From Agelas oroides (lineage: Eukaryota > Porifera > Demospongiae > Agelasida > Agelasidae), in contig OX422193.1 of the NCBI GenBank assembly GCA_949130485.1, positions 7,226,472-7,290,471 of the forward strand: DNA of 64,000 bases. The letters run 5' to 3'. Below the pieces are notes generated by a model. The model had not been told where the DNA came from, did no database searches, and saw only the letters and a list, made by a program, of their open reading frames with translations. The translations under genes and the position numbers were made by a program. Shown in pieces: positions 1 through 12,655 of this stretch. Numbering within the stretch: position 1 is the stretch's first letter; each line of letters starts with the position of its first letter.

Positions 1-170
1 TTCCATTAAGGTGGGCTCATACATCCTTGGTATGTGTACTTATCTGAAAATCATGAAGCGCACATGAGCCAAACTCTGAACAGAAGCACAACACATCAAA
101 CTCAGTGATATCCTAAAAATAGCCGACAGAATAATATTCAGTTTCTATCCGGGAATTCCAAACATGTATT
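1..170. mobile_element. Degenerate copy of the 16541-type inverted-repeat element
   Basis: TTCCATTAAGGTGGGCTCAT at the window start and TTTCTATCCGGGA near 150 match internal and terminal parts of that family. Truncated by the window edge. Confidence 0.4.
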
Positions 171-1055
171 TAATTGGCAAATCACCTTTTTGAAATTTCT
201 CAGACGATGAACACAGCCAACTGCTATACGCCATTTTATGCGTTATGATCTATGGAGTAAAGCTTGCAGTGCTAACTTGAACTTTCAAGTAACGAAGAAA
301 GATGTAGTGTTTTATTGTTTGCAGAAACTGTAGCTGTGTTTTGTACCATTTGAAATGTATGCGTGAGTGAATTATCGGATGTTGTCAGCGTAGGGGGAGT
401 CAATTAAAATATAATAGTAAGTAGGCATTGCTAGATTGCATTGCTTGTGTTGATAGCTTCACACACGGCTGCCTCCTCCTTCTGCCCAGCTTACTTAGGG
501 CTTGAGTGGATGACCTGTTAGTGGCTAGTTGGGCAAGGCTGATAAGCTCACACCCTAAACGTTCTTCCTCCTCCTCCCCAGCTTACTTAGAACTTGAGTG
601 GATGACCTGCCAGTTGGGCAGCATCGGTTTGGCAGACGCACTAACGTTCCTCTTCCTCCTGCTAACTAGAGTGGATCTGTGTTGATAGCTGACACACCGA
701 TATTCCTCCTCCTCCTCACCTGTTAGTGGCTAGCTGGCTGTGTTGAAAGCAGTGTTTCTCCTCCTCCCCCACTTCCTAAGGTTTCACAGTTGGTGGTTTA
801 ATTAGAAGCAGGTGCTTGTACTCACTCCTTCAGCTGAAATATGATCCTCCCTGGGCTTGTGCGTAACCACAGTAACATTGTACTACAGTTTTAGCTATGT
901 GTGAAAGTTTACTGTGTGGGACAGTGGGTGTGGGTATATCTTGGTGGAGGGGGTGTGGGTGAGCGGGTGTGTGGGAGAGGAGTGCTCATGTCCAAACCTC
1001 GCATCAACATTGCTGCTGATTTCACATTCGGACATAGTACATGTGATTTGTGTAT

Positions 1056-1285
1056 TCTCACATGACTCATAGTACGAATCATGTGACTTGTAGTACAAAT
1101 CACGTGACTCGTAGTGCAAATCATGTGACTCGTAGTGCAAATCATGTGACTTGTAGTACAAATCACATGACTCGTAGTGCAGAACACATGACTCGTAGTG
1201 CAGAACACATGACTCGTAGTGCAGAACACATGACTCGTAGTGCAGAACACATGACTCGCAGTGCAGATCACATGACTCAGTACAG
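1056..1285 (+). repeat. 21-bp minisatellite, about 11 units
   Basis: Unit ATGACTCGTAGTGCAGAACAC with variants. 21 is a multiple of 3, which explains the open frames on both strands. Confidence 0.9.
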
Positions 1286-1869
1286 ATTACAGAGGGCAGC
1301 GTCTTATATGTAGCTATGTACAAGGCTTCCCCATTAACTTCTGTGCATGAGTTAGAGATGTGCAATAAACTATTTTATTCCATGTGTAGTGACTATATAT
1401 ATATGCGTTGAAATTTGTATTTCACAAGTTAGTCAGCATTCACAAAAGTTAAAAAAATGCTAAAAGCAAACTGTCCCTATGCACATTAGTATGTGATGCA
1501 CACACCGCACTATTACAAATTGCAAAAATTGAAACTGCGAAAAAAATAAATAATTTCGTGTGGCTAGCTTTTTTTGCAAAATAATATCCCTGTGAAAACT
1601 TCAATATATGCGTACTATAAATTGGTTACTCATCTTAGGACAGGGTTCCTGCTGTGTGTACGCCATGTTGCTGTTGTTTCCTGGAATGTTTAAGTCACCT
1701 GTATATCATAACTACTCTGCGTTGTGAGTAGTTATCGGAATTATTATCTAGCAGAGTTAGTGGAGGAGAGGGGGGAGAGGGAGTGAGGGGGAGAGGAAAC
1801 GCTTCTGTTATTGACTAGTACAACGCCATACCCACACTACGTGTTAGCATTGGCGCGTGAAATACAAGA

Positions 1870-1998
1870 ATGTGACAGACCAATCACAATCATTGGCTAC
1901 TGACCAATCACAATCATTGGCTACTGACCAATCAAAATTTCTGGCTGCTGAGCAATCAAAATCCTTGGCTACTGACCAATCGAAATCCCTGGCTACTG
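1870..1998 (+). repeat. 24-bp minisatellite carrying CCAAT boxes, five units
   Basis: Unit ACCAATCACAATCATTGGCT with a CTACTG linker. Each unit holds CCAATC and most hold a nearby ATTGG. Confidence 0.85.
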
Positions 1999-3033
1999 AA
2001 GAGGTATCAAAGTTCACAGCTTGTGTAAATGTTTGCATTATTTCACTGTGCAGTTGAAATTCCATGCGGCTAATGATTTCATGGAGGTACTCATTCATGC
2101 AGGGTGTGTGCACACATCAATTTCTGTAGTAACATTCATTTACAGATTGTACACACGTTAATCTAATTCTTGATAGTACATTATTTGTGACCAATCGGTC
2201 CCTCTCAATTGGCATCCAGTCCAGAAGGGCAGCCCCTTTAATTAAGTATTTGATACATAGTTGACGATTATGGTAACGTGTATTTGGTTTGCTTCAAGTC
2301 ATACAATACCCCTGTACAAAGCTATACCAGAAAATACCACACGTTTGTCCGTGTTGTCACAAGTGTGCAGTAACTATGGCAACGGCAAGAACGAGTGATG
2401 ATATAGCTTGTGATAATGGTTTTATCGTACAAACCTTGGATTTTATTGCATGTTCAAAAGTAACACACATGTACATGATATGGATTGTGTGACTTGTGGT
2501 ACCTGATATGGTTTGGATTCTTGTGAGACTTATAGTAAAAAGTACAGGTTTTTATCAACCTTGTGTAAGCTGCAAGGCTTCTCCGTTAACTCCTGTGCAT
2601 TTGCGTGAGATAGACGTACGGTCGAACTTCTAATTTCATTGCATGTTCAGTGTGTGTGACTTGTAGTACACTCTCTCATGACATATGACACAAAATACGG
2701 ATTTTTCAAGATTAACATACCTACAGTATATTGGTTCTTGTATATGCCATATGATAGCTGTTAAATATACATTAATAATTATTATGCGTGTACTGAAAGG
2801 TGAAAATGTTATCGGTTGTAGACAGCTCGGCTGCTTCCTTGCCTGAGGCAAGATTTCCCTGTGGTTAGCTTGGAGGGCTGCCTGTGTATCTAGGGCCACC
2901 TTGATAAGCAAACTGAGGCTGTACCTCTGAAAGCAATTTGTTCCCTATCTGTTCACAGCTACAAAATTGCAACTGTAGTAAGCAAATTTGCTTAGCTGGC
3001 TAGAATAATTTTTTTGTTAGTCTCTAGATATAC

Positions 3034-3160
3034 AGAGCTGATATGCAGAGCACATATGCAGAGCTCATATGCAGAGCTGATATGCAGAGCTCATATGCAG
3101 AGCTCATATGCAGAGCTGATATGCAGAGCTGATATGCAGAGCTGATATACAGAGCACATG
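3034..3160 (+). repeat. 13-bp minisatellite
   Basis: About nine units of ATATGCAGAGCTG or ATATGCAGAGCTC, then degenerate ACTGACATA copies to about 3270. Confidence 0.85.
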
Positions 3161-4049
3161 TACACTGACATATACAGAATATACACTGACATAATTATGC
3201 AGAGTGCATACACTGACATACAGTGTACAGAACTGATATACTGACAGGCACAGAACTGGTATACTGGCACATGGCAAATGCATGATTGAGAGACGTACAG
3301 TGGGCCTTTTGCTGAGAGAAGCAGCTTCTTTTATCTTTTGGGACTGATTTCCTGAAAGACATACAGACGGACGGAACTGATTGCTGTGACCTGACTGCAC
3401 ATGTACACATCACAATGAATTTCTGGTGCTAGTATAGTGGCTTAAAAATGGCGGGTGGAAATTGTGTTGCTATGGCAACAATATAGCTGGATCAACATTG
3501 AATTAGTGGGCATGTGCCCCTCATTGAAACTCCATGTTGACTAACAACCTGTACTTTGTTAACTTGTAGCCTTACTGGCTCCTTTATTAACAAGGTGTCA
3601 ACTTGTAAAACTTAATGATTGTTGCTTGTCAGACCACCAGGTATTGAGCTGTGGTCCGATAACTCTTGTTGATTGCAACCATTAGCAGTGATTAGCTGAT
3701 TATTGACTGCTGCCTCCTCAGCATGTGGCTACTTAGTTGCTAGGTAACCATATCAAAATAACATGATTATGCTCTGAAGACTTGTAATAAACAATAGCTG
3801 CAGACACTGTACCTGGTGCATTGATGGTAGTTGAAGAATGGAACGGCTTTGGTGAGCAAAAAGTCGCGATCCGTCTGAGGGTTGCAACATATTTTTTAGA
3901 TGTTTCCCCTAGCAACTGACATACCATTATCACTTGTGTTACTCAAGTTTATGCAATGAAAGTTTTGGTTGCATGTCACTGTTGACAAAATATCCTCACA
4001 GCAAATTTTTTTTGCATTTTACAGCAGCAAGTTGTTTTCACTATAGTTA

Positions 4050-4118
<69 letters not shown>
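4050..4118 (+). repeat. (GT)n microsatellite
   Basis: About 34 uninterrupted GT dinucleotides. Confidence 0.97.
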
Positions 4119-4119
<1 letters not shown>

Positions 4120-4999
4120 GGATACTTGCATGCACTAATGCTATCAGCAAAGCATCATAGCTAGCTAAAATCCCTCATAACCGATGGCTAATGTTCTTTT
4201 CTCAGAAACTGTAAGAGCTAAGATGAGAGCCAAGCACTGTTACAAGTAGTGTTATTTTAGTATAGGGTTTGTGCTTTTAGTTTATTAATAGTTAGTTTTT
4301 GGATATAGAAAATACTTTTGGTTTAGTTTAGTTATAGTTTGATTAACCAAAATTTTTAAAAGGCCATACTAAAAGGTATTTAGTTAAAGTTATAGCAACA
4401 AGATGCATAAGGGCTAATGGCGTTCCCTGCAAGCCATGGGCAAACAATGGGGAGGAACGTGTGAAGTAAAAATCATTGATGCTTATGAATCCTTGCTGTA
4501 AGGGTGATGCTTTGCACTTAAATCATAACACTAAATATTGCCATAGAAGAATGGACAACGCTATTTATTGAGACCTGGCACACCCCATCTTCATCTTGCT
4601 CAGCTTGAATACAGGAAATATTCAGAATGTGTCACAATGTGTTGGCTAGAGTGGGGGATTCTAGGTTGTAGTGGCATGTAGTTGAGATCATCAATGAATA
4701 TCAGCTGGCGGGTCAAACAAGATTACATCACAAGTAATCTTGTGCATTTTTGGTATAATTATAATCTGGAAGTCTTAGGAATGCGTGGTTATCAAGTAAC
4801 GTACCATTATTGCAGTAATTTTAACACCAAGTCTCTGAATATTAAGTATGGGTCTCGTTCCCAGATCTCATCCACCATGTATGGGTCTCATTCCCAGACC
4901 ACATCCACCATCTATATTGCTTCCAGTATACTGAAAGCAATCTGTGCTGGGATTGGTTTTGGGTCTGGGACCGAGACTATCCATGTATATATGTTTTTA

Positions 5000-5170
5000 T
5001 TATCCAGTTGATATTTCTACAACAGTATTTTCCTATTCCCGTGCCGTGAATATCACACGATATTGCACGGGTAGTTATTGCACGGGTAGTTATTGCTTCG
5101 GCTCGTGAAAATACCACACCCACTCGTGCAATAACTCGCGATATTGCACGCTAACTCATGTAATAAGGTA
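5000..5170. repeat. Dispersed repeat, reverse-complement copy of 36722-37035
   Basis: ATTGCACGGGTAGTTATTGC units and the same flanks as the copy in CDC37 intron 10, in opposite orientation. Confidence 0.75.
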
Positions 5171-6357
5171 TATGTACATGCTACAAAGGTGCAAAATATG
5201 AGTAGTGTGCTTGTGAAAAGCAGGGGGGAAATAAAAAATAGAAATCTAACATACTGGGTAGCCATTGTCTGCATTTTCATTAATGAAGTCTAGACTCTGT
5301 GTGTCTCGCTGAGGTAAGAAAACTTGTTACCATGGTGATGGTTACCAATGTGTAACAGCTAGTATGACGATGTGGTATCCATTACCCTGGCAACAGGATT
5401 TTGACCCTTGAGTGAGGAGGTTAAAAGCACAAACAGGAACAATAGGTAAAGTATATGATTATAGATAGTCCTGTGGTTAATTTTGATTGGCTGTTGCACT
5501 ACCGAAGATTTGCATAGCAAAAATTTCTCGATCTAGCTATGGTAATAGCAACTGCTGTTGAATACAAATGTTGTGTGCATGTTCACAGAGCAAGCTAGCA
5601 AGGTTACAGGGTGGACAACACGAGGCTGGATACACCTAACCAGGGCTCGTCCAGTGGAGACTGTAAATGAAAACCACAGCTGTGAAATTAGCTGGTGGCT
5701 TCAGTTAATAAGGAGTAAGGAGGGGAAGGGAAGACTTTGTGGAGAGTACCAGTATGGGCATGAGAGCGTTGGGCGGTGGAACCCCTCCTAAAGCACACCT
5801 TGCTAGCCTAGACGCACAAACAAGTCTTGACTTTTATAAATACTTCTCCCCAAATTAAGGACGCCTCACTAAAAAACATTTTATGGTTTCCTGTGTACCT
5901 GTAGTATGGAGCTTGGCTGCACAGAAATAGATTTTGTTTCTCTGAAGGGCTGTGTTTTGAGAGGAATTCCCAATGAAATTTTAGTCTGATGCGAAGCCAG
6001 TGTGTCTTTGAAAGTCAGAACTCAAAGGGGTCACACCGCTGTTGTGGTCAGTCACCTCCTCCATTGCTGCCAAGTGATAGAAGCATCAGTAACCATGGTA
6101 ACATTGTGATAGGGGTGGCCAGTAAGCCTACTCCTACTCCTGTGTGTGGGGTGGGCAAGCCTATTCCCCTGTGTGGGGTGGTTATAGCCTTATGGCCTCA
6201 GTGAAGTGGTCTGGTGGCTGGAGTAAGTAGCATTCTTCTGGAAGGAGAGAGGAGTGTGAAAATTAATCATTTTCCAAGGTGGTTTACTGGGTGGTGGTGA
6301 TATCACTATCTTTCTATTTGTGTGCAGTCATCCAATATACTACTGTAGTCCAAAGTG

Positions 6358-6466
6358 TACACACATGCACACAAACATGTGCATATACTCACGTTCATGC
6401 ACACACACCCACACATGTACACACACACACACAGCTCGCATAACACACACACACACACACACATCA
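6358..6466 (+). repeat. Imperfect (CA)n microsatellite
   Basis: Interrupted ACACAC runs, the longest at 6419-6434 and 6443-6463. Confidence 0.85.
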
Positions 6467-6772
6467 AACTACAAGTTTAAACCTCACCTGTTGTATACAT
6501 ATGCCAAACTGCTATGCTATATATATTCCAAACTGCTACAATGTAACACTGAAAGTGGTCAAGGCCAATCAACATGACATGAAGCAAATTCTCTCTTGGT
6601 AAACTGCAGTTACCTACAAGGCTAGAATAATCAGAATTGAACAGTAAGACGAGTTCTCAGTTTGTAAACGGTGAAGAGTAACAACAGAACAACGTGTAAC
6701 ATAGTACAATATCTGATCACCGACTGTTCATTGTTACAGCTGGTCTTGCTTGGCGTAGAGTACACACTGTAG

Positions 6773-6850
6773 GTATATAAACCATAGCAGGGCTTCAGAG
6801 TCGATTGGAGATTTCAAGGAAGTGGAGATGGTGGATGGTTCTGATAACCT
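6773..6850 (+). promoter_or_regulatory. Possible TATA promoter with a tiny first exon
   Basis: TATATAAA at 6774 is followed 54 bp later by ATGGTGGATGGTTCTGATAA and a good donor (CCT|GTGAGTG at 6850/6851). It would encode MVDGSDNL. It could be the start of the cyclin D gene, but no cyclin-box exon was found downstream, so this is speculative. Confidence 0.2.
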
Positions 6851-6967
6851 GTGAGTGTTGAAGTTCATGAAATTCTTGCATCAGGGACTTGCAATGCTTG
6901 GGTTTAGTAAACACACGCTATCACTGCCGAACAGATATGCCTCTACAGTACAACATTCAATGAACCC

Positions 6968-7217
6968 AAGAACGCATAAGAACGGGCGGCTAGAGTAAGA
7001 GGGTGTAACTCCAATAGAAGCCCACAGTCCGGTCAAAATTATTGAACCATACTAAAAATAGAACACCCGGTCAGGTGCTTAGCAACAATGCTTTATGTCT
7101 ATGCACAGCTGCACAGTACATGTTACTATTTTTACTACTCGCAGTAAATTCCGTCCAGTTTCAAATTTTATGGAGTTAAACGCTCTTACTCTAGCTGCCC
7201 GTTCTTATGCTCCCTTG
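6968..7217. mobile_element. Older copy of the 43-bp-TIR MITE
   Basis: Same family and length as 18571-18820 (AACGGGCGGCTAGAGTAAGA start) but its arms have several mismatches. Confidence 0.8.
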
Positions 7218-7320
7218 ATGAACCACATCTCCCTGAAAAAAGGCAGGCTGAGATTATGCAAAGTTACCCACTGCGCAGAACATGTTTCAAAGGACACCAG
7301 GCCTCAGCTGTGCTGAGGTG
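7215..7320 (+). repeat. SINE-like dispersed repeat, partial copy C
   Basis: GATGAACCACATCTCCCTGA, GCAAAGTTACCCACTGCGCA and CAGGCCTCAGCTGTGCTGAG match the 11450 and 16060 copies. It abuts the MITE at 6968-7217. Confidence 0.5.
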
Positions 7321-7820
7321 GTGTAATTACTGTACAATTAATTGTGTGTCAACTATTATGGTACATTGAACAGTTTTGTGTAAACTATCATTGTACATTT
7401 ACTACAAGTAAGAGCCTGTTTTAATGTAGAAATCTTTCCTGCAGCAATGCTTTCATATATGATATCTACTTTGAAATCTACTCTCTCAATGTGGTCTCAC
7501 TCTGTTGATATAGTTGGCACGCTGACACTATATCTATCACACTAATACGCATTTCCTTTAAACTTGATTGGACCAAGTATACACAGTACAGTTCCATTCA
7601 ACAATGTGACCATATCTTGTGCGGATTAGCATTGTGTGCTGTTGACAACTGCAGGGATAGTTTTCACAGTTATGTTATTACTTTCATGATGCACAACTAA
7701 AACTTAGCTACAAAATAGGTTGTATATATCTTTCATTTTTGGGTGTTTTTTTTTTTTTCAAGACTGTGAAGTTATTGGTAACAATAGTAATGAAAGTGTC
7801 ATTTTTGTCTTCCATCCTTT

Positions 7821-7934
7821 GCATTCTGATTGGTCAAACCACAGTCAAACATGCATTCTGATTGGTCAAAAACCACAGTCAAACATACATTCTGATTGGT
7901 CAATCACAGTCAAACATGGATTCTGATTGGTCGT
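7821..7934 (+). promoter_or_regulatory. Tandem array of four NF-Y-type (inverted CCAAT) sites
   Basis: TTCTGATTGGTC occurs four times, 31-36 bp apart, linked by CACAGTCAAACAT. CTGATTGGYY is the NF-Y consensus. It lies 1.2 kb upstream of the first recognised cyclin D exon. Binding is inferred from sequence only. Confidence 0.55.
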
Positions 7935-9101
7935 AATTGAAACATACGTAATCCTCTAGGACAAACAGACCCTGCTTACTAATCAACTTAGAGTGAATGC
8001 ATCCTGACTTGAACCTGATGGATCCAAGCCAGTGCAATATTAGATCCACTTAGAGCTACACTTTCTCAATATCATACAAGCTACAAAGTGAATTAAATAT
8101 CAGTAATGGACAGCTGGCTTCCCTTGTGGCTCTCTGAAGCTTCAGTCTTCCCTCCCGCAGGACTACCTACAAGGCCCTCTAATTACCACACTTCCTCTTC
8201 ATGCACATGTGTGTACAACAACCCAATTCCACAGCAACCAAGATAGCAACAGAGCAGCAATAACAACAGCTGGCATAGTGACAACAAGCATTATAACTGT
8301 ACAGCTTGGAGCTTCAAAAGGATTCAAACCCAAAATATTTTTATACCGAGAACTTCTTCAATCACCACTAGTAGAGCTACAGTCCTGTAGCTTTGGATCG
8401 TGCCACCAGGTATCAGGAGAGCTGGGTATCGCTGGCTGTAGTCGTCGATCGAACATTTACCTCGGGGGGTGTGGACGTGTGCACACACTTATTTATTGAT
8501 CATCGCCACATAATTTTTTTTTACATGTTAAATTTTCAAGATCTATGGTATTTGGTAACTACACAAAATATTCAGCAGCTTAATCAGTCCTTACAATGAT
8601 AACATGCTCACATGAGAATGCACCAGGCTCTCCCCACTTTTCTGCACTGCAAGTCACACAAAAGTTGGGTGGGGAACTGGGCACACACCCAGGTTTAACC
8701 TTCAGTTATGACAACCTCAATGGATGACAGAGAGGGTGGGTGAGGTTGACCTTGGCTTCATCTGACCTGTGGTGGGGCCATTGACAGTTGTCTAATCAGT
8801 AGCATATTTTCCACCTCACCACATCCATCCGTACTGTTATCTGACGTACATATATGTATATAATGGTAATGGCGGCAATATTCATTGTAAACAGCTGTAT
8901 CTGTGCAATCTCCACCCCATGGACAAGGTGGAGTGAATCCACTTGTTTATTATGCTGTGCACAATGTTCAGTGAATGCCCGTGTGCATCCCCCTGACCCT
9001 CCCCTCTCTCTGCTGACACACCCACCAAACCTGTTTACTTACAGTCTATTGCTTTGTCTTCGTTTACAGATAGCTGTGTAATGTGGTGTCCTCCCCTTTC
9101 T

Positions 9102-9105
9102 GTCT

Positions 9106-9145
<40 letters not shown>
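9102..9145 (+). repeat. (CA)n run ending at the cyclin D acceptor
   Basis: About 21 CA units whose last CACAG is the splice acceptor of the exon at 9146. Confidence 0.95.
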
Positions 9146-10891
9146 CTGAAAGAAAAGGAAATTGCCACAAAGTTAAAATGGAACTTGAATACCGTCACAG
9201 CTGCAGATTTCATTGAAGAGTTGTCGAGACGAGTAGCTCACCTACTCCCAGGCGGCATCCTAGACAAATTGGTCGACCAATCACACACTCTGGCAAACAT
9301 CTGCCTTCTATGTAAGTAGATTACATTTCCTACTGTGCAAAAATATGTTACAGGATTACTGAGTTATACTGAGTTATGCAAAGCATGGTAACAAGAATAC
9401 TGAGTTATGCAAGTGACATCCCCGACCACACTGGTGCATGATAGGGTGCAGCACTTGGAGCTTCCTCAGGACACACATTGGTCAGCCAAATTTCATATAT
9501 CACTAACAGTGGCACACACTTCAGAAGATCCAGTTTATTACCTCCTAGTCTGAAGATACCTTATTGCAGGAAATTTAAGCATGGTGCAACCTTTCACAAA
9601 TTTTGGGAAGCTTTAAAAAAATTTTGAAAAAAAAAATTGACATGGAATTCATTGGAACATGGCACCTGCAACAGTTTCACAACCACCTCGAAAGGATCAA
9701 TCCTTTCCAAAAAAATTCCTGGTCAAATTGCTTGTTGTTGCTGGTAAATTGTAGCTAATTACTGTCCATTAACGAGGTATTCAATCTAAAACTGAAGTAC
9801 CTGTGGCTTTGCCCACCCCTGTCTGTGAAGCCCTAAGGTAGCTCCCTGAGGAGGGAGTGTGCCAATAATTAGTGTTGCCATGGTGATATATGAAATTTGG
9901 CTGACCAATGTGTGTCCTGAGGAAGCTCCAAGTGCTACACCCTATCATGCACCAGTGTCGTCGGGGATGTCCTTTGCACAACTCAGTATTCTTGAGGCTA
10001 TACTTTAGTATAACTCAGTATACCATCTCAGTATATTCATATGAATAAACTGTATAACTCAGTTTTCTTGTGTTTGTCTTTACCCGCCCACTCCCAGTAT
10101 TTCTTTGGGTCATCTTGCTTCACACCATTAATACCTACTCTTTTGTTTCTGCAGATCACAGCTTCATGTGTGTTCCCTCCTCGTTACTGGCGTGTGCGTG
10201 TCTGTGTGACGCCATCAGCCACATGGCTCCTGAGCGCCTCTCTGCATGTGTGGAAACACTGGCACAGCTAGCAGGACTAGAAAAAGTGAGGACCTGTCTG
10301 TGTCACTTCATGGCTGCTGTGTGTGTGTGTGGTAGTTGAGTGGGGGTTGGTCCCTAAGGATCTCGTGCAGGCATACATTGCTATGCAAACATTCATGATT
10401 TGCCTACAAGGGGGGCTATAATTTGGGGTTGATAGGCAATACCCATCCTTTCAATTAAAGTTTGAGCTTCACGCTTCAACTAGTAGTCTTGTTTGCAGAC
10501 CAGTTTAGCTAATGTGTGTGGTTCCATTGGAGAAATCTGATTGGATGAAGATCATGTGACTAAACTACTAGCTTGATAATGACGCATGATGCTATAATTA
10601 CCTTTTCCTCTCCTCTCTCTCTCTCTTTCTCCCTCTCTCCTTCTCCCCCTCTCCCTCTCCCCTTCCCTCCTCCTCTCTCCTTATCTCTCTGTCTTTCTCT
10701 CCTCCACCCCCTCCTCCACTCCCCCCCTCCCACCAACTCAGGATGTACTTTTACAGCAACAAAAGAATGTTAGTGAAGTTTTCCTCAAGAAACTAGAATC
10801 AACGACAGCGGAAGACGCAAACTCTCCGGTAGACATTTCAGACATTGACACTCAGTTCGACTTCAGCGAAACTTATTCAGGCACATTCTGA
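9146..10891 (+). CDS. Cyclin D, C-terminal three exons (5' part missing)
   Basis: Exons 9146-9311, 10155-10285 and 10742-10891 join in phase (T|AT, then phase 0) and end at TGA, giving 148 aa. Each is bordered by AG..GT. The opening KLKWNLNTVTAADFIE matches the start of the second cyclin fold of D-type cyclins (KLKWNL...T..DFIE). The next exon continues that fold (PSSLLACACLCDAI, then PERLSACVETLAQLAG). The tail is acidic and contains SPVDISDID, resembling the vertebrate cyclin D1 C-terminal phosphodegron (TPTDVRDVDI). D-type cyclins activate CDK4/6 in G1. I could not find exons for the first cyclin box (LxCxE, MRxxLxxWML, YLDRFL regions) between 1 and 9145; they may lie outside the window or be too diverged to see. 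The first acceptor directly follows a CA run and the third follows a CT-rich tract. Family assignment is good; the subtype is not resolved. Confidence 0.85.
9350..10045. mobile_element. Foldback element in the cyclin D intron
   Basis: The segment from about 9400 to 9535 recurs as reverse complement at about 9870-9990 (for example GACCAATGTGTGTCCTGAGG against CCTCAGGACACACATTGGTC). Outer ends are ACTGAGTTATACTGAGTTAT and its mirror near 10010. Arms total about 170 bp around a unique core of about 340 bp. Confidence 0.75.
10600..10738 (+). repeat. CT-rich tract before the last cyclin D exon
   Basis: About 140 bp of almost pure pyrimidine, ending CCAACTCAG at the acceptor. Confidence 0.9.
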
Positions 10892-12059
10892 GCACTGGTA
10901 TCCCATGGATACGCAATATTATTTAGCCACCAGATATAAAATTTATATATGCCGAATTAAAAGTTTTTTAATACAAATTTTTTTATCTCTAATCGCTTTA
11001 TCTTCATTCTCTTTCCTCCTTCATTTTACTGGCTGTATATATAGTGCACATCTCATGTAGAGCTGTAGTATGTGTATGTATCTATGTGCGTCGCCATTAG
11101 AAGTATTAGACATGTATTATTGTTCTGTAGCACCTTTGTACTTTGAGCTTTTCTTTCTATTTATAGGTGCAATTTTAATTTTTCTTTTTTTTTTCTGTTT
11201 GTTATGATTTTAATTCTGGTGATTTGTATGTGATTGATTCTGGTGATTTTTGCACTTTCCCAATGTTTGGCGATGAATTATAGGATGTTCAAATTATCTT
11301 TTGCCAAGTTGACAGTAAATAGCCTTGATCCTAGTCCGTGTCCAACTTTCTGTCATTTGCAGTATGCTTAATTCCCGCATTGTCTGATGGAAAGTGGATA
11401 CGGCCAGAGAACAAGGCTGGCTAGATTGTAAAAAACCCTCTTGGTAAGAGTATGGGGCCCACAATCCATAGATCCATGCATGAACAATTGACGAACCACA
11501 TCTCCCTTAAAAATAGGCCTAGATGTTATACAAAGTCAGCCAATACCAGGCCTCATCAGCTGTGCTGGGGTGACTGGGAGATGGGGACTGCTATATATCT
11601 CATTCACAGAATGCAGTCGGATGGCTGGCTTTATCCACGCAGGGAGTAGAAACTTCTCACAGGTATTTCTTTGTGTACAGTATTTCTTTGTGCTTCTCAG
11701 TTTTGTGGAGGGAACATTGACATTGAGTGGAGTATATTGTGTTGCTATGGCAACAACGAAGGGACTAGGAAACCATTGGTATACCTTCTCCGCCCGGCAT
11801 TATTTCATGCTTGGACTGCACCAAATTAGTTATTCCTGTGTCAGATTAATTACGAATGAGGAAATGGTTTGTTGGTAGACTAGTCATGCGATTGCTAAGA
11901 TCAGGTGACACTCTAGAATATGTTTTCTGTAAACTTGTCAGTTGTGTGTTACTATAATTAGGGACTAGAAACTTGTTCTTTATCAAGCATCCTCCACCCG
12001 GATTGTTTCATGCTCAAACTATGTAACCAATTAATCAGAATTATTATCTATAAGGAAGC
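10892..12059. other. 3' flank of cyclin D; no gene recognised
   Basis: A/T-rich DNA probably including the cyclin D 3' UTR (10892 to at least 11060), then the SINE-like repeat at 11450. No canonical AATAAA seen close to the stop codon. Short frames show no recognisable domain. Confidence 0.5.
11450..11605 (+). repeat. SINE-like dispersed repeat, copy A
   Basis: GAACCACATCTCCCTTAAAA-like start and GCTGGGGTGACTGGGAGATG end. Related copies at 16060-16205 and, shorter, 7215-7320. Confidence 0.6.
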
Positions 12060-12274
12060 GGGATGTCAGCAACCGTGGGTTGTCCTCGGCAACATGCTGT
12101 AGAGGTTAGATCAATTACAGCAACACGCTAGGAATTTTTTTTTTATCAAGTGCCATTCTTAAGTGGAGTAATTATGTGTAGTTTTAATGAGGGGCCAACT
12201 GCATGGGTCCCAGGTTTGGGTCGTGAACCAGCTAGATTCTAGTCTCACTAGCATGCAGATATATTACTTTTGGA

Positions 12275-12440
12275 GATGACTTGTGGCCATGCTAATGGGT
12301 AAAGCACTTGACCGTGGACTGAACAGTCCCAGGTTTGATTCCCATATGCTACTTCTCTGGTAAAATGTTTTTTATCCCTCCTCCTTCTAAGACCAGCAGC
12401 TGCTGAGAGAGCTTAGAAATAAAAACAAATATCTTTGTAT
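12275..12440 (+). mobile_element. tRNA-derived SINE
   Basis: A-box-like GGCCATGCTAATGGG and B-box-like GGTTTGATTCC lie about 40 bp apart, as in a tRNA-type Pol III promoter. The acceptor stem does not fold, so it is not a tRNA gene. It is followed by A-rich DNA and the CA run at 12446. Confidence 0.55.
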
Positions 12441-12445
12441 GCACA

Positions 12446-12536
<91 letters not shown>
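12446..12536 (+). repeat. (CA)n microsatellite
   Basis: About 45 CA units with one CCA interruption near the start. Confidence 0.97.
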
Positions 12537-12542
<6 letters not shown>

Positions 12543-12655
12543 CATGTATGTATTTTTTTTTGCTTGTGCCGGCAACCGTGGGTTGTCCCTGGCAACATGC
12601 CATAGCTTACTCACCTGCAAACTGAGGTTAGATCAATTACAATGATACTCTAGAG

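Larger units (their letters stand above)
12060..12655. repeat. Direct repeat flanking the SINE and CA run
   Basis: GCAACCGTGGGTTGTCC followed by GAGGTTAGATCAATTACA occurs at 12070-12122 and at 12570-12642. Confidence 0.6.

Noticed and set aside
895..1365. ORFs of 156, 120 and 87 codons over the 21-bp repeat
   Set aside because: Repeat length is a multiple of 3, so all frames stay open by construction; composition is repeat-driven.
12275..12360. Possible tRNA gene
   Set aside because: A- and B-box-like motifs are present but the cloverleaf stems do not pair; called a SINE instead.
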